From: Xanthomonas sp. DAR 34887
GTDB taxonomy: Bacteria; Pseudomonadota; Gammaproteobacteria; Xanthomonadales; Xanthomonadaceae
Reading direction: 5' to 3'
Assembly: GCF_041245805.1 (NCBI RefSeq)
Contig: NZ_CP162490.1
Location: 845,001-909,000 of the forward strand
Length of the DNA stretch: 64,000 nucleotides
Position 1 is the stretch's first letter; every line of letters begins with the position of its first letter. Of this stretch, positions 35,319-44,354 are shown in pieces. The notes beneath the pieces are model-generated. The model saw only the letters and a program-made list of their open reading frames with translations. It did not search any database and was not told the DNA's origin. The position numbers and the translations under genes are program-made.

Positions 35319-35588
35319 GGGCGACGTCCCTGGGGGAGGAGGGGATGGGGTAAGCCGACGCTAGCGGGACGGGTGCACGCGTCCCGTGAAGCCTGCATTC
35401 ATGAAAGTGCGGGGCCGAGCATAGGCCGCGGCGGTGTTCGCGCGAAAGCCGTGTGGCCGTATCGCTTCGTCCTATCGGCATCGCTTGCCAACGGCGCTCA
35501 CATGCTGCCAAAGCGCTGCGGCTGCGCGAGCGGCCTGCCGGCGCGCCGCGGCCTTGGGTTTGCCCGGCGCCGGCCCGATAATGCAGCC

Positions 35589-35867
35589 ATGGATATCTCC
35601 TCCGACAACCCCGATCACGGCTTCCAGTTCCCCGGTGTCTTCGAGCTCAGCGCGATGGGCGCCGCCAATACCGGGCTGGAGACCGAACTGCCGCGCCTGC
35701 TCGCCCAGGCCGGCGTGGACGTGCTAGAAGAGCGCGTCAGCTGGAAGCATTCGTCCAACGGCAAGTACGTGTCCGTGCGGATCGCCTTCCGCGCCGCCGA
35801 CCGCGCCCAGTACGACGCCGCGCACCTGGCGTTGCGCGAGCATCCGGAAGTGAAGTGGACGCTGTAG
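35589..35867 (+). CDS. ybeD: YbeD-like DUF493 protein
   Basis: Encodes 92 aa with the small alpha-beta YbeD fold (FQFPGVFELSAMG at the start, HPEVKWTL at the end). ybeD lies between dac and lipB in many proteobacteria, and does so here. It is thought to be regulatory, and no enzymatic role is established. Its last 13 bases overlap the lipB start. Confidence 0.9.
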   Translation: MDISSDNPDHGFQFPGVFELSAMGAANTGLETELPRLLAQAGVDVLEERVSWKHSSNGKYVSVRIAFRAADRAQYDAAHLALREHPEVKWTL

Positions 35868-36568
35868 CCGGCGCCGCGGTACTGCCACCGGAACCGGCGC
35901 AGGCGCTGCCGCCGTGCCAGGTCCGCGATCTCGGCCGCCAGCCCTACGAGCCGGTGTGGCGGGCCATGCAGCGCTTCACCGATGCGCGCGGGGACAGCAG
36001 CGCCGACGAGCTGTGGGTGGTCGAGCACGATCCGGTGTTCACCCTCGGCCAGGCCGGCAAGCCCGAGCACGTGCTGGCGCCCGGCGAAATCCCGGTGCTG
36101 CACGTGGACCGCGGCGGCCAGGTCACCTATCACGGCCCCGGCCAACTGGTGGTGTATCCGTTGCTGGACCTGCGCCGGCTCAAGATCGGCGTGCGCGACT
36201 ACGTGTGCCGGATCGAACAGGCCATCATCGATACGCTGGACGAATGGAACATCCTCGGCCAGCGCCGCGATGGCGCGCCCGGCGTCTACGTCGGCGCGGC
36301 CAAGGTCGCAGCGCTCGGCATCCGCGTGCGCCGCGGCTGCACCTTCCACGGCCTGTCGTTCAACGTGGCGATGGACCTGGAGCCGTTCCATCGCATCAAC
36401 CCCTGCGGCTACCAGGGCCTGCAGGTGACCTCGGTGCTAGACTTGGGCGGTCCCTCCGGCATGCAGGCCGTCAAACCGGTGCTGCTGGCCCAACTGGCGC
36501 GCCAGTTCGGGCTGACCCTGCAGCCGCTCGACGCCTTGCCCGACCTCACGCTCACGCACGCGGCCTGA
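35855..36568 (+). CDS. lipB: Octanoyl-[acyl-carrier-protein]:protein octanoyltransferase
   Basis: Encodes 237 aa from a GTG start inside ybeD. LipB moves octanoyl from ACP to the lipoyl domains of 2-oxoacid dehydrogenases and GcvH. The motif RGGQVTYHGPGQLVVYPLLD, the catalytic Lys in AAKVAALG and the catalytic Cys in INPCGYQGL are all present. lipA follows 22 bp downstream. Confidence 0.96.
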   Translation: MDAVAGAAVLPPEPAQALPPCQVRDLGRQPYEPVWRAMQRFTDARGDSSADELWVVEHDPVFTLGQAGKPEHVLAPGEIPVLHVDRGGQVTYHGPGQLVVYPLLDLRRLKIGVRDYVCRIEQAIIDTLDEWNILGQRRDGAPGVYVGAAKVAALGIRVRRGCTFHGLSFNVAMDLEPFHRINPCGYQGLQVTSVLDLGGPSGMQAVKPVLLAQLARQFGLTLQPLDALPDLTLTHAA

Positions 36569-36590
36569 CCGCCTGCCCGCCGACGACGCC

Positions 36591-37607
36591 ATGACCCAGC
36601 CCAGCGCACGCACCATCCCCCTGCAGGTCCTTTCCGGCGACAGCGCCTCCGCGTCCGCGCCGCTGCAGGCCGGCGTCAAGCAACTGGGCGGGGACAAGAT
36701 CAACCGCTCGCCGGTGCAGTTCGCCGACGCGCCGGTGCTGCGCAAGCCGTCGTGGATCCGGGTGCGGATCCCGTCCGGCAATGCCGTGCAGACCCTCAAG
36801 GCCAAGCTGCGCGAGAACCGCCTGGTCACGGTCTGCGAGGAAGCCAGCTGCCCGAACATCCACGAGTGCTTCAGCCACGGCACCGCCACCTTCATGATCC
36901 TGGGCGAGGTCTGCACCCGCCGCTGCTCGTTCTGCGACGTCGCCCACGGCCGGCCCAAGCCGCCGGACGCCGGCGAGCCGGCCAGCCTGGCGCAGACCGT
37001 GGCCGACATGGGCCTGCGCTACGTGGTGGTGACCAGCGTCGACCGCGACGACCTGCGCGACGGCGGCGCCCAGCACTTCGCCGACTGCATCGGTGCGATC
37101 CGCGCCGCGGCGCCGGCCACCCGCATCGAGATCCTGACCCCGGACTTCCGCGGCAAGGGCCGCATGGACCGCGCGCTCGAGATCCTGGCGACCAATCCGC
37201 CGGACGTGTTCAACCACAACATCGAGACCGTGCCGGACCTGTATCCCAACGTGCGTCCCGGTGCCGACTACCAGTGGTCGCTGACCCTGCTGCAGAAGTT
37301 CAAGGCGCAGCACCCGTCCATCGCCACCAAGTCCGGGATCATGCTCGGCCTGGGCGAGACCATGGAGCAGGTGCAGGCCACGCTGCGCGACCTGCGCGCG
37401 CATGACGTGGACATGGTCACCATCGGCCAGTACCTGCAGCCGACCGCACACCACCATCCGGTGATGCGCTACTGGACGCCCGAGGAATACAAGGCGCTGG
37501 AGGACTACGGCAACGCGCTGGGCTTCAGCCACGTCGCCTCCGGACCGATGGTGCGCTCGTCGTATCACGCCGATCGGCAGGCTGCCGGCGCCGGCGTCGC
37601 CGCCTGA
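36591..37607 (+). CDS. lipA: Lipoyl synthase
   Basis: Encodes 338 aa. LipA is a radical SAM enzyme that inserts two sulfurs into octanoyl groups. Both iron-sulfur clusters are visible: the auxiliary CEEASCPNIHEC and the radical SAM CTRRCSFCDV. The late RSSYHAD motif supplies the Ser that ligates the auxiliary cluster. It completes the ybeD-lipB-lipA operon. A perfect 9-bp stem (37641-37649/37657-37665) without a T-run lies just downstream. Confidence 0.97.
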   Translation: MTQPSARTIPLQVLSGDSASASAPLQAGVKQLGGDKINRSPVQFADAPVLRKPSWIRVRIPSGNAVQTLKAKLRENRLVTVCEEASCPNIHECFSHGTATFMILGEVCTRRCSFCDVAHGRPKPPDAGEPASLAQTVADMGLRYVVVTSVDRDDLRDGGAQHFADCIGAIRAAAPATRIEILTPDFRGKGRMDRALEILATNPPDVFNHNIETVPDLYPNVRPGADYQWSLTLLQKFKAQHPSIATKSGIMLGLGETMEQVQATLRDLRAHDVDMVTIGQYLQPTAHHHPVMRYWTPEEYKALEDYGNALGFSHVASGPMVRSSYHADRQAAGAGVAA

Positions 37608-37844
37608 GTCCGCCCTGCGGCACCGGTTCCGCTGCCCCTCGCGTCCTGGCGGTCGTCCAGGACGCCCGCCGTGCCGCCCGCATTGCCCACCCGCAGCAGC
37701 CGCATCGGCGCCATTCACACTTCGCTACCGGGCCGCGGCTAGTCTGGTTCAGGAACAGGTGACACGGCCTGCAACTTGCGGCACTGTCGTGTTGTCTCAC
37801 GCGATCTGCAGCCCCCCTGACGGCCTCGTGCCGAGAGTACGTAG

Positions 37845-40022
37845 ATGAAATTCAAAGCTTCCGCCTTCCTGCTGGCGTTCGCGCTGACCGCGCCGCTGGC
37901 GCTGTTCGCCCGCACCGACGCGCCCGCGTTGCCGGCCGCCTCGACCGCGGACCAGGCCACCACCGCCAAGCTGGTGTATGGCCTGCTCTCCGACAGCCGC
38001 TACGCCTACCGGCCGCGCGCGCTCGACGAGGCGACCTCGAAGGAAGTCTTCAAGAAGTACCTGGAGACGCTGGACGGCAGCAAACAGTTCTTCACCCAGG
38101 CCGACGTCGACAAGTTCGCCGCGTTCCAGACCAACCTCGGCAGCAATATCGCCTCCGGCCAGCTGGAACCGGCATTCCAGGTGTTCGCCGTGTACCGGCA
38201 GCGCGTGGACGAGCGCATCGGCTACGCGCGCAAGCTGCTCAAGCAGGACTTCGATTTCAACGGCAGCGAGAAGTTCGAGTACGACCGCAAGGACGTGCCG
38301 TGGCCCAAGAACGACCAGGAGCTGGACGACCTGTGGCGCAAGTCGGTGATGAACGACTGGCTGCGGCTCAAGCTCGCCGGCAAGAAGCCCGATGACATCC
38401 GCAAGACCCTGGACAAGCGCTACGCCAACCTCGCCGATTCGGTGAAGGAGCTGAAGAGCGAGGACGTGTTCCAGTTCTTCATGAACGCCTACACCAACAC
38501 CGTCGATCCGCACACCGACTACTTCACCCCGCGCACCGCCGAGAACTTCAACCAGCAGATGTCGCTGTCGCTGGAAGGCATCGGCGCGCAGCTGCAGAAG
38601 CAGGACGACATGGTGGTGATCCGCGAGGTCATCCCGGGCGGTCCGGCGGCGGTGGACGGCACGCTGAAGGCGGGCGACCGCATCGTCGGCGTCGGCCAGG
38701 GCAAGTCCGGCCAGGTCGAGGACGTGATCGGCTGGCGCATCGACGACGTGGTGGCCAAGATCCGCGGCGACAAGGACACCCAGGTACGCCTGGAGTACAT
38801 CCCGGCCGAAGCGGGCGTGGACGGCAAGCACCGCCAGCTGCTGCTGACCCGGCAGAAGGTGCGCTTGGCCGAACAGGCGGCCAAGGGCGAGACCATCACC
38901 CTGCCGGCGAAGGACGGCGCACCGGCGCGGCGCGTCGGCGTGATCAAGCTGCCGGCGTTCTACCAGGACTTCGAAGGCCGCCGCCGCAACGCCAGCGACT
39001 ACGCCTCGGCGACCCGCGACGTGGCCAAGCTGCTGGCCGGCTTCAAGACCGACAAGGTCGACGGCGTGGTGCTGGACCTGCGCAACAACGGCGGCGGCTC
39101 GCTGGACGAGGCGATCGAACTGACCGGCCTGTTCATCGAGCAGGGCCCGGTGGTGCAGGTGCGCGAATCCGGCGGCCGCGTCACCGTCAACAGCGACGAC
39201 AACCCGGCCGTGGCCTGGGACGGCCCGCTGGCGGTGTTGATCAATCGCGGTTCGGCCTCGGCTTCGGAGATCTTCGCCGGCGCGATCCAGGATTACGGCC
39301 GCGGCCTGATCATCGGCGAGACCAGCTTCGGCAAGGGCACGGTGCAGAACATCGTCGACCTGGACCGCTGGCCGGCCAACGAGACCGACCGCTTCGGCCA
39401 GGTCAAGCTGACCATCGCCCAGTTCTTCCGGGTCAGCGGCAGCAGCACCCAGCACAAGGGCGTGGTGCCGGACATCGCGTTCCCGGCCAGCGTCGATGCC
39501 ACCGAGTTCGGCGAGAGCACCTATCCCAACGCCTTGCCGTGGACCCGCATCGCCGCGGTGCCGCACACCCAGTACGGCAACTTCGCGCCGCTGCTGCCGA
39601 AGCTGGAGACGCTGCATGCCAGCCGCATCGCCAGCGACAAGGAATTCCAGTGGTGGGAAGAGGACGTGCAGCAGTTCCGCACCGAGGCGGCGAAAAAGTA
39701 CGTGGTGCTCAACGAGGCCGAGCGCCGCGCCGAGCGCGAGAAGCAGGACGTGCAGCGCAAGCAGCGCCAGGAGATGCGCAAGCAGCTCGGCCTGCCGCTG
39801 GATCCGCTCGCCGACGACAGCAGCGACGACGGCCTGACCGGCAACGAGCGCGACATCGTCAAGGATGCCGCGCGCGAGAAGCTGGTCGACAAGCGCCCGG
39901 ATCCGCTACTGCGCGAGTCGGCCTCGATCCTGGCCGACGCGCTGAACCTGCTGGAAAAGGACCGCCCGCTGTCGGTGCAGGTGCTGCCGCAGTCCACCGG
40001 CCCGGGGCGCTGGGCCGACTGA
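37845..40022 (+). CDS. prc: Carboxy-terminal (tail-specific) periplasmic protease
   Basis: Encodes 725 aa with a signal peptide (cut near LFA-R). The order is an N-terminal helical domain (about 35-225), a PDZ domain with GIGAQLQKQDDMVVI and GGPAAVDGTLKAGDRIVGV (about 240-325), the S41 catalytic domain with GSASASEIFAGA (Ser) and FGKGTVQN (Lys), and a charged C-terminal domain. Prc removes or processes C-termini of periplasmic and outer-membrane proteins, including penicillin-binding proteins. It stands alone, with a terminator at 40051-40082. Confidence 0.94.
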   Translation: MKFKASAFLLAFALTAPLALFARTDAPALPAASTADQATTAKLVYGLLSDSRYAYRPRALDEATSKEVFKKYLETLDGSKQFFTQADVDKFAAFQTNLGSNIASGQLEPAFQVFAVYRQRVDERIGYARKLLKQDFDFNGSEKFEYDRKDVPWPKNDQELDDLWRKSVMNDWLRLKLAGKKPDDIRKTLDKRYANLADSVKELKSEDVFQFFMNAYTNTVDPHTDYFTPRTAENFNQQMSLSLEGIGAQLQKQDDMVVIREVIPGGPAAVDGTLKAGDRIVGVGQGKSGQVEDVIGWRIDDVVAKIRGDKDTQVRLEYIPAEAGVDGKHRQLLLTRQKVRLAEQAAKGETITLPAKDGAPARRVGVIKLPAFYQDFEGRRRNASDYASATRDVAKLLAGFKTDKVDGVVLDLRNNGGGSLDEAIELTGLFIEQGPVVQVRESGGRVTVNSDDNPAVAWDGPLAVLINRGSASASEIFAGAIQDYGRGLIIGETSFGKGTVQNIVDLDRWPANETDRFGQVKLTIAQFFRVSGSSTQHKGVVPDIAFPASVDATEFGESTYPNALPWTRIAAVPHTQYGNFAPLLPKLETLHASRIASDKEFQWWEEDVQQFRTEAAKKYVVLNEAERRAEREKQDVQRKQRQEMRKQLGLPLDPLADDSSDDGLTGNERDIVKDAAREKLVDKRPDPLLRESASILADALNLLEKDRPLSVQVLPQSTGPGRWAD

Positions 40023-40050
40023 GCCCGCGCCGCATCGCCACGCGAACCCG

Positions 40051-40082
40051 AACGCGCCATCGCCCAGCGGTGGCGCGTTTTT
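40051..40082 (+). terminator. Intrinsic terminator of prc
   Basis: 13-bp stem with one G-U pair (40051-40063 with 40067-40079), short loop, followed by T residues. Confidence 0.8.
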
Positions 40083-40228
40083 CGTTGCCGTTCGCATGAT
40101 GGCGGTATGCCATCGCCTGTGCTCGCGCCGACGGATGCGCGGCAGAGCGGCCAGCACGGTGCCGGCCGATCGCATTGCAGGAGAGGCTAGGGCCATCAAC
40201 TCCCACAGGCGGCCCGACACACGCTTGT

Positions 40229-40296
40229 GTAGGAGGGGCTTCAGCCGCGACATTCGCCTTGTCGGAGAGGACCTGTCGCGGCTGAAGCCGCTCCTG
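40229..40296. repeat. Inverted pair of REP elements
   Basis: Forward copy 40229-40251 (one substitution) and reverse copy 40274-40296 (ends CTGC), separated by 22 nt, just past the stop of the minus-strand exporter gene. Confidence 0.85.
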
Positions 40297-40332
40297 CAGG
40301 TGCGTGCGCATCCGCTGGATCGAACGCGTGGC

Positions 40333-41076
40333 CTACCCCAGCGCTTGCCACAGCTGATGCACGCCCAACGCCAGCAAGGTCAGGAAGAACACCCGGCGGA
40401 ACGCCTCGGCTGAGATGCGCTGGCGCAGGCGCGCGCCCAGCCACATGCCCGCCGCAGTCGGCAGCAGCGCCAGCAATGACGGACCGAGCGCGCTGCGCGC
40501 GAAGACGCCGTGCCAGGCCAGGGCCGTGGCGAGCGCCAGCGTGGCCGTGCCGAAGCAGTAGCCCAGCGCGCGCATCAAGATCTCCCGTGGCAAGCCCAGC
40601 GCGACCAGATACGGCAACGACGGCAGCACGAACACCCCGGTCGCGCCGGTCAGCAGGCCGGTCGCCAATCCGGCCGCCGGGCCCGCCCAGGGTTCGTGCC
40701 GCGGCGGCAGCCGGCCTTGCCAGCGGCTCAGGCCGAGCAGCGCGTACAGCGCCAACAAGGCGCCGAGTCCACCGCGCGCCAGCGCAGGATCGGCGCCGAC
40801 CAGGATGCCGGCGCTGAGCCAGGTGCCGATCGCGATCGTCGCCAGCAGCGGCCACAGCCGCCGCAACAGTGGCGCCGCACCGGTGCCCCAGGCTTGCTGC
40901 AGATTGGTCAGCAGCGACGGCAGCACCAGCAGCGCGGCCGCTTCAGGCGGTGCCAGCCACAGCCCCAGCAAGCCCATGGCGACGGTCGGCAGGCCGGTAC
41001 CGGCCACGCCCTTGACGAAGCCGGCCAGGCAGAACACCAGGGCGATCGGCAGCAGATGCGGAATCAGCGATTGCAT
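40333..41076 (-). CDS. TauE/SafE-family membrane exporter
   Basis: Encodes 247 aa from MQSLIPH; upstream in-frame codons lack membrane character and are not part of the gene. It has about seven to eight hydrophobic helices and the family repeat GFVKGVAGTGLPTVAMGLLG, with a second GAGATG-like motif (GLLTGATGVFVLPSLPYL). Relatives export sulfite, sulfoacetate or other organic anions. It is divergent from the LysR gene with an 85-bp gap, so the regulator probably controls it. The substrate is unknown. Confidence 0.87.
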   Translation of the reverse strand: MQSLIPHLLPIALVFCLAGFVKGVAGTGLPTVAMGLLGLWLAPPEAAALLVLPSLLTNLQQAWGTGAAPLLRRLWPLLATIAIGTWLSAGILVGADPALARGGLGALLALYALLGLSRWQGRLPPRHEPWAGPAAGLATGLLTGATGVFVLPSLPYLVALGLPREILMRALGYCFGTATLALATALAWHGVFARSALGPSLLALLPTAAGMWLGARLRQRISAEAFRRVFFLTLLALGVHQLWQALG

Positions 41077-41161
41077 GCCTGCAGCATCGGCGCTGCAGCG
41101 GCCCCGGACAATGCGCGATCGCTTCAGGCAGACTTCGGCAACGACGAAGGCTGGAGCGGGG

Positions 41162-42076
41162 ATGCACCTGGATTTCATCGACTTGCGGCTGTTCGTGGCG
41201 GTGGCCGAGGCCGGCAGCATCACCGCCGGTGCCGACCGCGCCGCATTGTCGCTGGCCGCGGCCAGCGCACGCATCCGCGCGCTGGAACTGCAGGCGGGTG
41301 CGGCACTGTTCAGGCGCGGCCGCCGCGGCGTGAGCCTGACCGCGGGCGGCGCCGCGCTGTTGCGGCACGCGCGGCAGCTGCTGCGTCAGGCCGAGGCGAT
41401 GCGCGCCGAACTGGGCGAGCATGCCGGTGCCAACCAGGCCACGGTGCGGCTGCTGGCCAATACCGCGGCACTGTACGAATGGTTGCCCGAACTGCTGGCC
41501 GAGTTCCTGGTCGCGCATCCGCGCATCGATCTGGCCTTGCGCGAACAGGGCAGCGGCGCCGCGGCCGACGCGGTGCGCGAGGAGCGAGCCGACCTGGCGG
41601 TGATCGCCGACCATGCCGACCTGTCCGGTCTGCACGCGCAGGCATTCCGTAAGGACCGGTTGGTGCTGGTGACGGCGGTCGCGCATCCGCTGGCACGCGC
41701 GCCGCAGCTGCACCTGGCGCAGCTATGGCAAGCCGAGTTCCTCGGCCTGGCCGACGACAGCGCGCTGCAGCGGCACCTGCGTACGCAGGCTGCGCGCGCC
41801 GGCGGCCAGTTGCGCATCCGCGCCCACGTGCACGGCATCGAGCCGCTGTGCCGGATGCTGGCGCGCGGCGCCGGTGTGGCGATCCTGCCGCAGGCCGCGC
41901 TGGCCCGGGTCAGCGTGCGCGAACAACTGGTCGCCGTGCCGTTGCAGGAGCCGTGGGCGGCGCGGCAGTTGTCGATCGTGTGGCGGCCCGCACCGGCGCC
42001 GGCGGCGGCAGTGCGTCAGGTGCTGGACTGGCTGTGCGCGCATGCCGACGGCGCAGCGATCGCCGGCGCGGGATGA
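41162..42076 (+). CDS. LysR-family transcriptional regulator
   Basis: Encodes 304 aa. The N-terminal winged helix-turn-helix begins LDFIDLRLFVAVAEAGSIT with ALSLAAASARIRALE as the recognition region. The substrate-binding domain runs from about 90 to 295. By position it regulates the divergent TauE/SafE exporter, which is the usual LysR arrangement. The inducer is unknown. Confidence 0.9.
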   Translation: MHLDFIDLRLFVAVAEAGSITAGADRAALSLAAASARIRALELQAGAALFRRGRRGVSLTAGGAALLRHARQLLRQAEAMRAELGEHAGANQATVRLLANTAALYEWLPELLAEFLVAHPRIDLALREQGSGAAADAVREERADLAVIADHADLSGLHAQAFRKDRLVLVTAVAHPLARAPQLHLAQLWQAEFLGLADDSALQRHLRTQAARAGGQLRIRAHVHGIEPLCRMLARGAGVAILPQAALARVSVREQLVAVPLQEPWAARQLSIVWRPAPAPAAAVRQVLDWLCAHADGAAIAGAG

Positions 42077-42085
42077 CATCCCGCG
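42065..42085. terminator. Inverted repeat at the LysR stop codon, possible terminator
   Basis: Exact 9-bp arms GCGCGGGAT/ATCCCGCGC with a 3-nt loop spanning the stop codon, between convergent genes. There is no T-run, so termination is uncertain. Confidence 0.4.
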
Positions 42086-42100
42086 CGCAGGCGATGCGCC

Positions 42101-42982
42101 TCACTGCGGCCAGGCGAACTCGGCTTCCACCGGAAAATGGTCCGACGGCCAATGTCCCTGCGGCCGCGCGTCCAGCGTGGCGAAGTGGGTGGCGCGCAAT
42201 CCGCGCGACAGGATCCAGTCGATGCGCCGATCGGGATGGCCGGTGAAATCGTGGAAGGTCGCTTCCTGTCCCTGCGCGTGCGGCGCCTGCTTGCGCGCGT
42301 CGGCCAGCGCAGGCACCAGCGTGCGGTAGGTGGGCGAATCCGGCGTGGTGTTGAAGTCGCCGGTGATCACCACCGGCACGTCGGCCGGCAAGGCCTGCAC
42401 GCGCGAGAGCAACAGCGCGGCGCCCTTGGCGCGCGCGGGCTCGTCTTCGTCGCGGTACGGCAGGTGGGTGTCGAACAGGTAGAAGCGGCGTCCGTCGGCG
42501 ACGCGTTCGAACAGTCCCCAGTTCACCATCCGCGGCAGCGGGTGGCCCCAACTGATGCTGCCGACCACGTCCGGCGTGTCCGACAGCCAGAAGTCGCCCG
42601 ATTCCACCAGCTTCAGGCGGCGGCTGTCGTAGAACACGCCCATGCGCTCGCCGTCCTCGCTGCCGTCGCGGCTGCGCCCGAACCAGCGGTAGTCGGGCAA
42701 CTGCGCGGCCAGGTAATCGGCCTGCAGCTTGACCAGCTCCTGGGTGCCGAACACATCCGGATGCTGCGTGCGGATCAGCGCGGCCATCGCGCTGCGGCGG
42801 ATCTCCCAGCGCTTGTCGCCGTCGGTATCGACCGGTACGCGCACGTTGAAGCTCATCACCTTGAGCGGCGCCGGCGCGGCGGGTGGCGCGGGCTTGCGCG
42901 CCTGTGCCGGCGCGATGCACACGCCCAGCATCAGCAGCAGAGGGAGCGCAAGTTTGCGCGCGGACGACAACGACATCGACAT
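42101..42982 (-). CDS. Secreted endonuclease/exonuclease/phosphatase-family protein
   Basis: Encodes 293 aa from MSMSLSSARK, giving a clear signal peptide (cut near AQA-R). Family motifs are KVMSFNVRVPVD, FGTQELVKLQ (metal-binding Glu), VVITGDFNTTPDS, RRIDWILSRG and SDHFPVEAEF with the catalytic Asp-His pair. Members hydrolyse phosphodiesters or phosphomonoesters, such as sphingomyelin, inositol phosphates or nucleic acids, so the substrate is open. It lies 86 bp downstream of the galactanase gene on the same strand. Confidence 0.85.
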   Translation of the reverse strand: MSMSLSSARKLALPLLLMLGVCIAPAQARKPAPPAAPAPLKVMSFNVRVPVDTDGDKRWEIRRSAMAALIRTQHPDVFGTQELVKLQADYLAAQLPDYRWFGRSRDGSEDGERMGVFYDSRRLKLVESGDFWLSDTPDVVGSISWGHPLPRMVNWGLFERVADGRRFYLFDTHLPYRDEDEPARAKGAALLLSRVQALPADVPVVITGDFNTTPDSPTYRTLVPALADARKQAPHAQGQEATFHDFTGHPDRRIDWILSRGLRATHFATLDARPQGHWPSDHFPVEAEFAWPQ

Positions 42983-43068
42983 GGCAGATCTCGACAGGAG
43001 CGGAGCGCGCGATGGTGGCATGGCGGCGGTGTCGGTGACCACCGCGTGGCGCTCCTGCCGAGCGGCGA

Positions 43069-44064
43069 TCAGTTGAACGCCGACAGCGCCTGGGTGAGTT
43101 TCCCGTTGTTGTCGACCGCGCCCATCGTGTAGCCCTGCCAGCCCGGATAGGCGTCGGGTTCCCAATAGAACACGCCCAGCCCGCGGCTGCCGAGCGCGCG
43201 GGTCTTGCTGAGCAGATCGGCCAGCATCGCGCGGGTGGCGGCGGCCTGCTGCCAGTCCATGCCGACCTCGCTGACGATCACGTCAGACCCGTAGCGCGCC
43301 ACCATGTCCTGCATATTGCTGGCGATCTGCGTGTTGGCGCTCTGCCAGGCGTTGCTGGACGGATAGTGCGACATGCCGACCACGTCCCACTTGCCGCCGG
43401 CCGACTTGAGACTGTCGAAGAACCAGCGGAAGGTCGCGTTGTCGTAGCCGTTGGCCAGGTGCACCACCACCTTGGCGCCGGGGTAGACCGACTTGCTGGC
43501 GTTGTAGCCGCTGTTGATCAGCTGCGCGAGGTTGCCGAAGTTGGGCGTCTTGCCGTCCGGCCACAGCATGCCGCTGTTGATCTCGTTGCCCACCTGCACC
43601 CAGCTCACGTCGATGCCATTGGACTTGAGGTAGGAGAGGATGCCGCTGGTATGCGCGTATACGTCCTTGACCAGGGTGGCGAAGTCGTGGCCGTTCCAGG
43701 CGGCCGGCTTGGTCTGTTTGCCGGGATCGGCCCAACTGTCGCTGTAGTGGAAGTCGATCATGATGCGCATGCCCTGCGCCTTTGCGCGCCTGGCCATGTT
43801 CAGCGTGTCGGCGCCGTCGTTCCAGCCGCCCTGCGGATTGACCCACACGCGCAGCCGGATCGCGTTGACGCCGGTGCCCTTGAGCAGCGCGAAGAAATCG
43901 GTGGTGGCGCCGGAGGCGTTGCGAAAGACGCGGCCGCTGCTCTCCTGCTGGTCGATCCAACTGACATCGGCGCCCTTGGCGAAGGTCTGCGCCATGGCCG
44001 GCGCGCACAGGCAGGCTAGCAACACCAGCAACCAGGCGGACACGCGCTTGCTCAATCGGTTCAT
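43069..44064 (-). CDS. Secreted GH53 arabinogalactan endo-beta-1,4-galactanase
   Basis: Encodes 331 aa with a signal peptide (cut near AMA-Q). GH53 features are FAKGADVSWIDQQES, the general acid Glu in WVQVGNEINSGMLWP and the nucleophile Glu in VIVSEVGMDW, plus GVFYWEPDAYPGW near the end. The enzyme cleaves beta-1,4-galactan side chains of pectin, fitting a plant-associated lifestyle. The start is at the Met of MNRLSKR, and longer in-frame versions lack a signal peptide. Confidence 0.93.
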   Translation of the reverse strand: MNRLSKRVSAWLLVLLACLCAPAMAQTFAKGADVSWIDQQESSGRVFRNASGATTDFFALLKGTGVNAIRLRVWVNPQGGWNDGADTLNMARRAKAQGMRIMIDFHYSDSWADPGKQTKPAAWNGHDFATLVKDVYAHTSGILSYLKSNGIDVSWVQVGNEINSGMLWPDGKTPNFGNLAQLINSGYNASKSVYPGAKVVVHLANGYDNATFRWFFDSLKSAGGKWDVVGMSHYPSSNAWQSANTQIASNMQDMVARYGSDVIVSEVGMDWQQAAATRAMLADLLSKTRALGSRGLGVFYWEPDAYPGWQGYTMGAVDNNGKLTQALSAFN

Positions 44065-44270
44065 GCGATTCTCGCAGTGGTGGGAGGAGGGAAGGAGGGG
44101 CGTCGCGTGGCAGCGAACGGCGGCCGGCGTGACATGCCGGGCTGTTCCCGCGGCCGCGGCGCGCACGAGGCTAGCGCGATCGCCGTGGCGACGCGCGCTG
44201 CACTGCAGCGGGTTGGCGCGGTATCCGGATGCGCTGCCTGGATGGCCGATGAATCTGCGCGGTGCGTCAC

Positions 44271-44298
44271 TTGACGCGATGCGGCATCGGCGTAGCAT
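44271..44298 (+). promoter_or_regulatory. Sigma-70 promoter of the NAD-salvage operon
   Basis: TTGACG, 16-bp spacer, TAGCAT (5/6 and 4/6 to consensus). The predicted start is near 44305, about 50 nt before the start codon. Confidence 0.6.
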
Positions 44299-44354
44299 TC
44301 CGCTCACGCCAAGGGACAGACCCGCGGCGATCCACCCAACCGTGAGGGATGCTC

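Noticed and set aside
40333..41274. A 313-aa version of the TauE/SafE protein.
   Set aside because: The extra N-terminal residues overlap the divergent LysR gene, are not membrane-like and lack family match; the start at 41076 is normal.
44349..44354. The ATG at 44349 as start of the NadM-Nudix gene.
   Set aside because: The GAGGG ribosome site ends at the base just before it; the ATG at 44355 has workable spacing.
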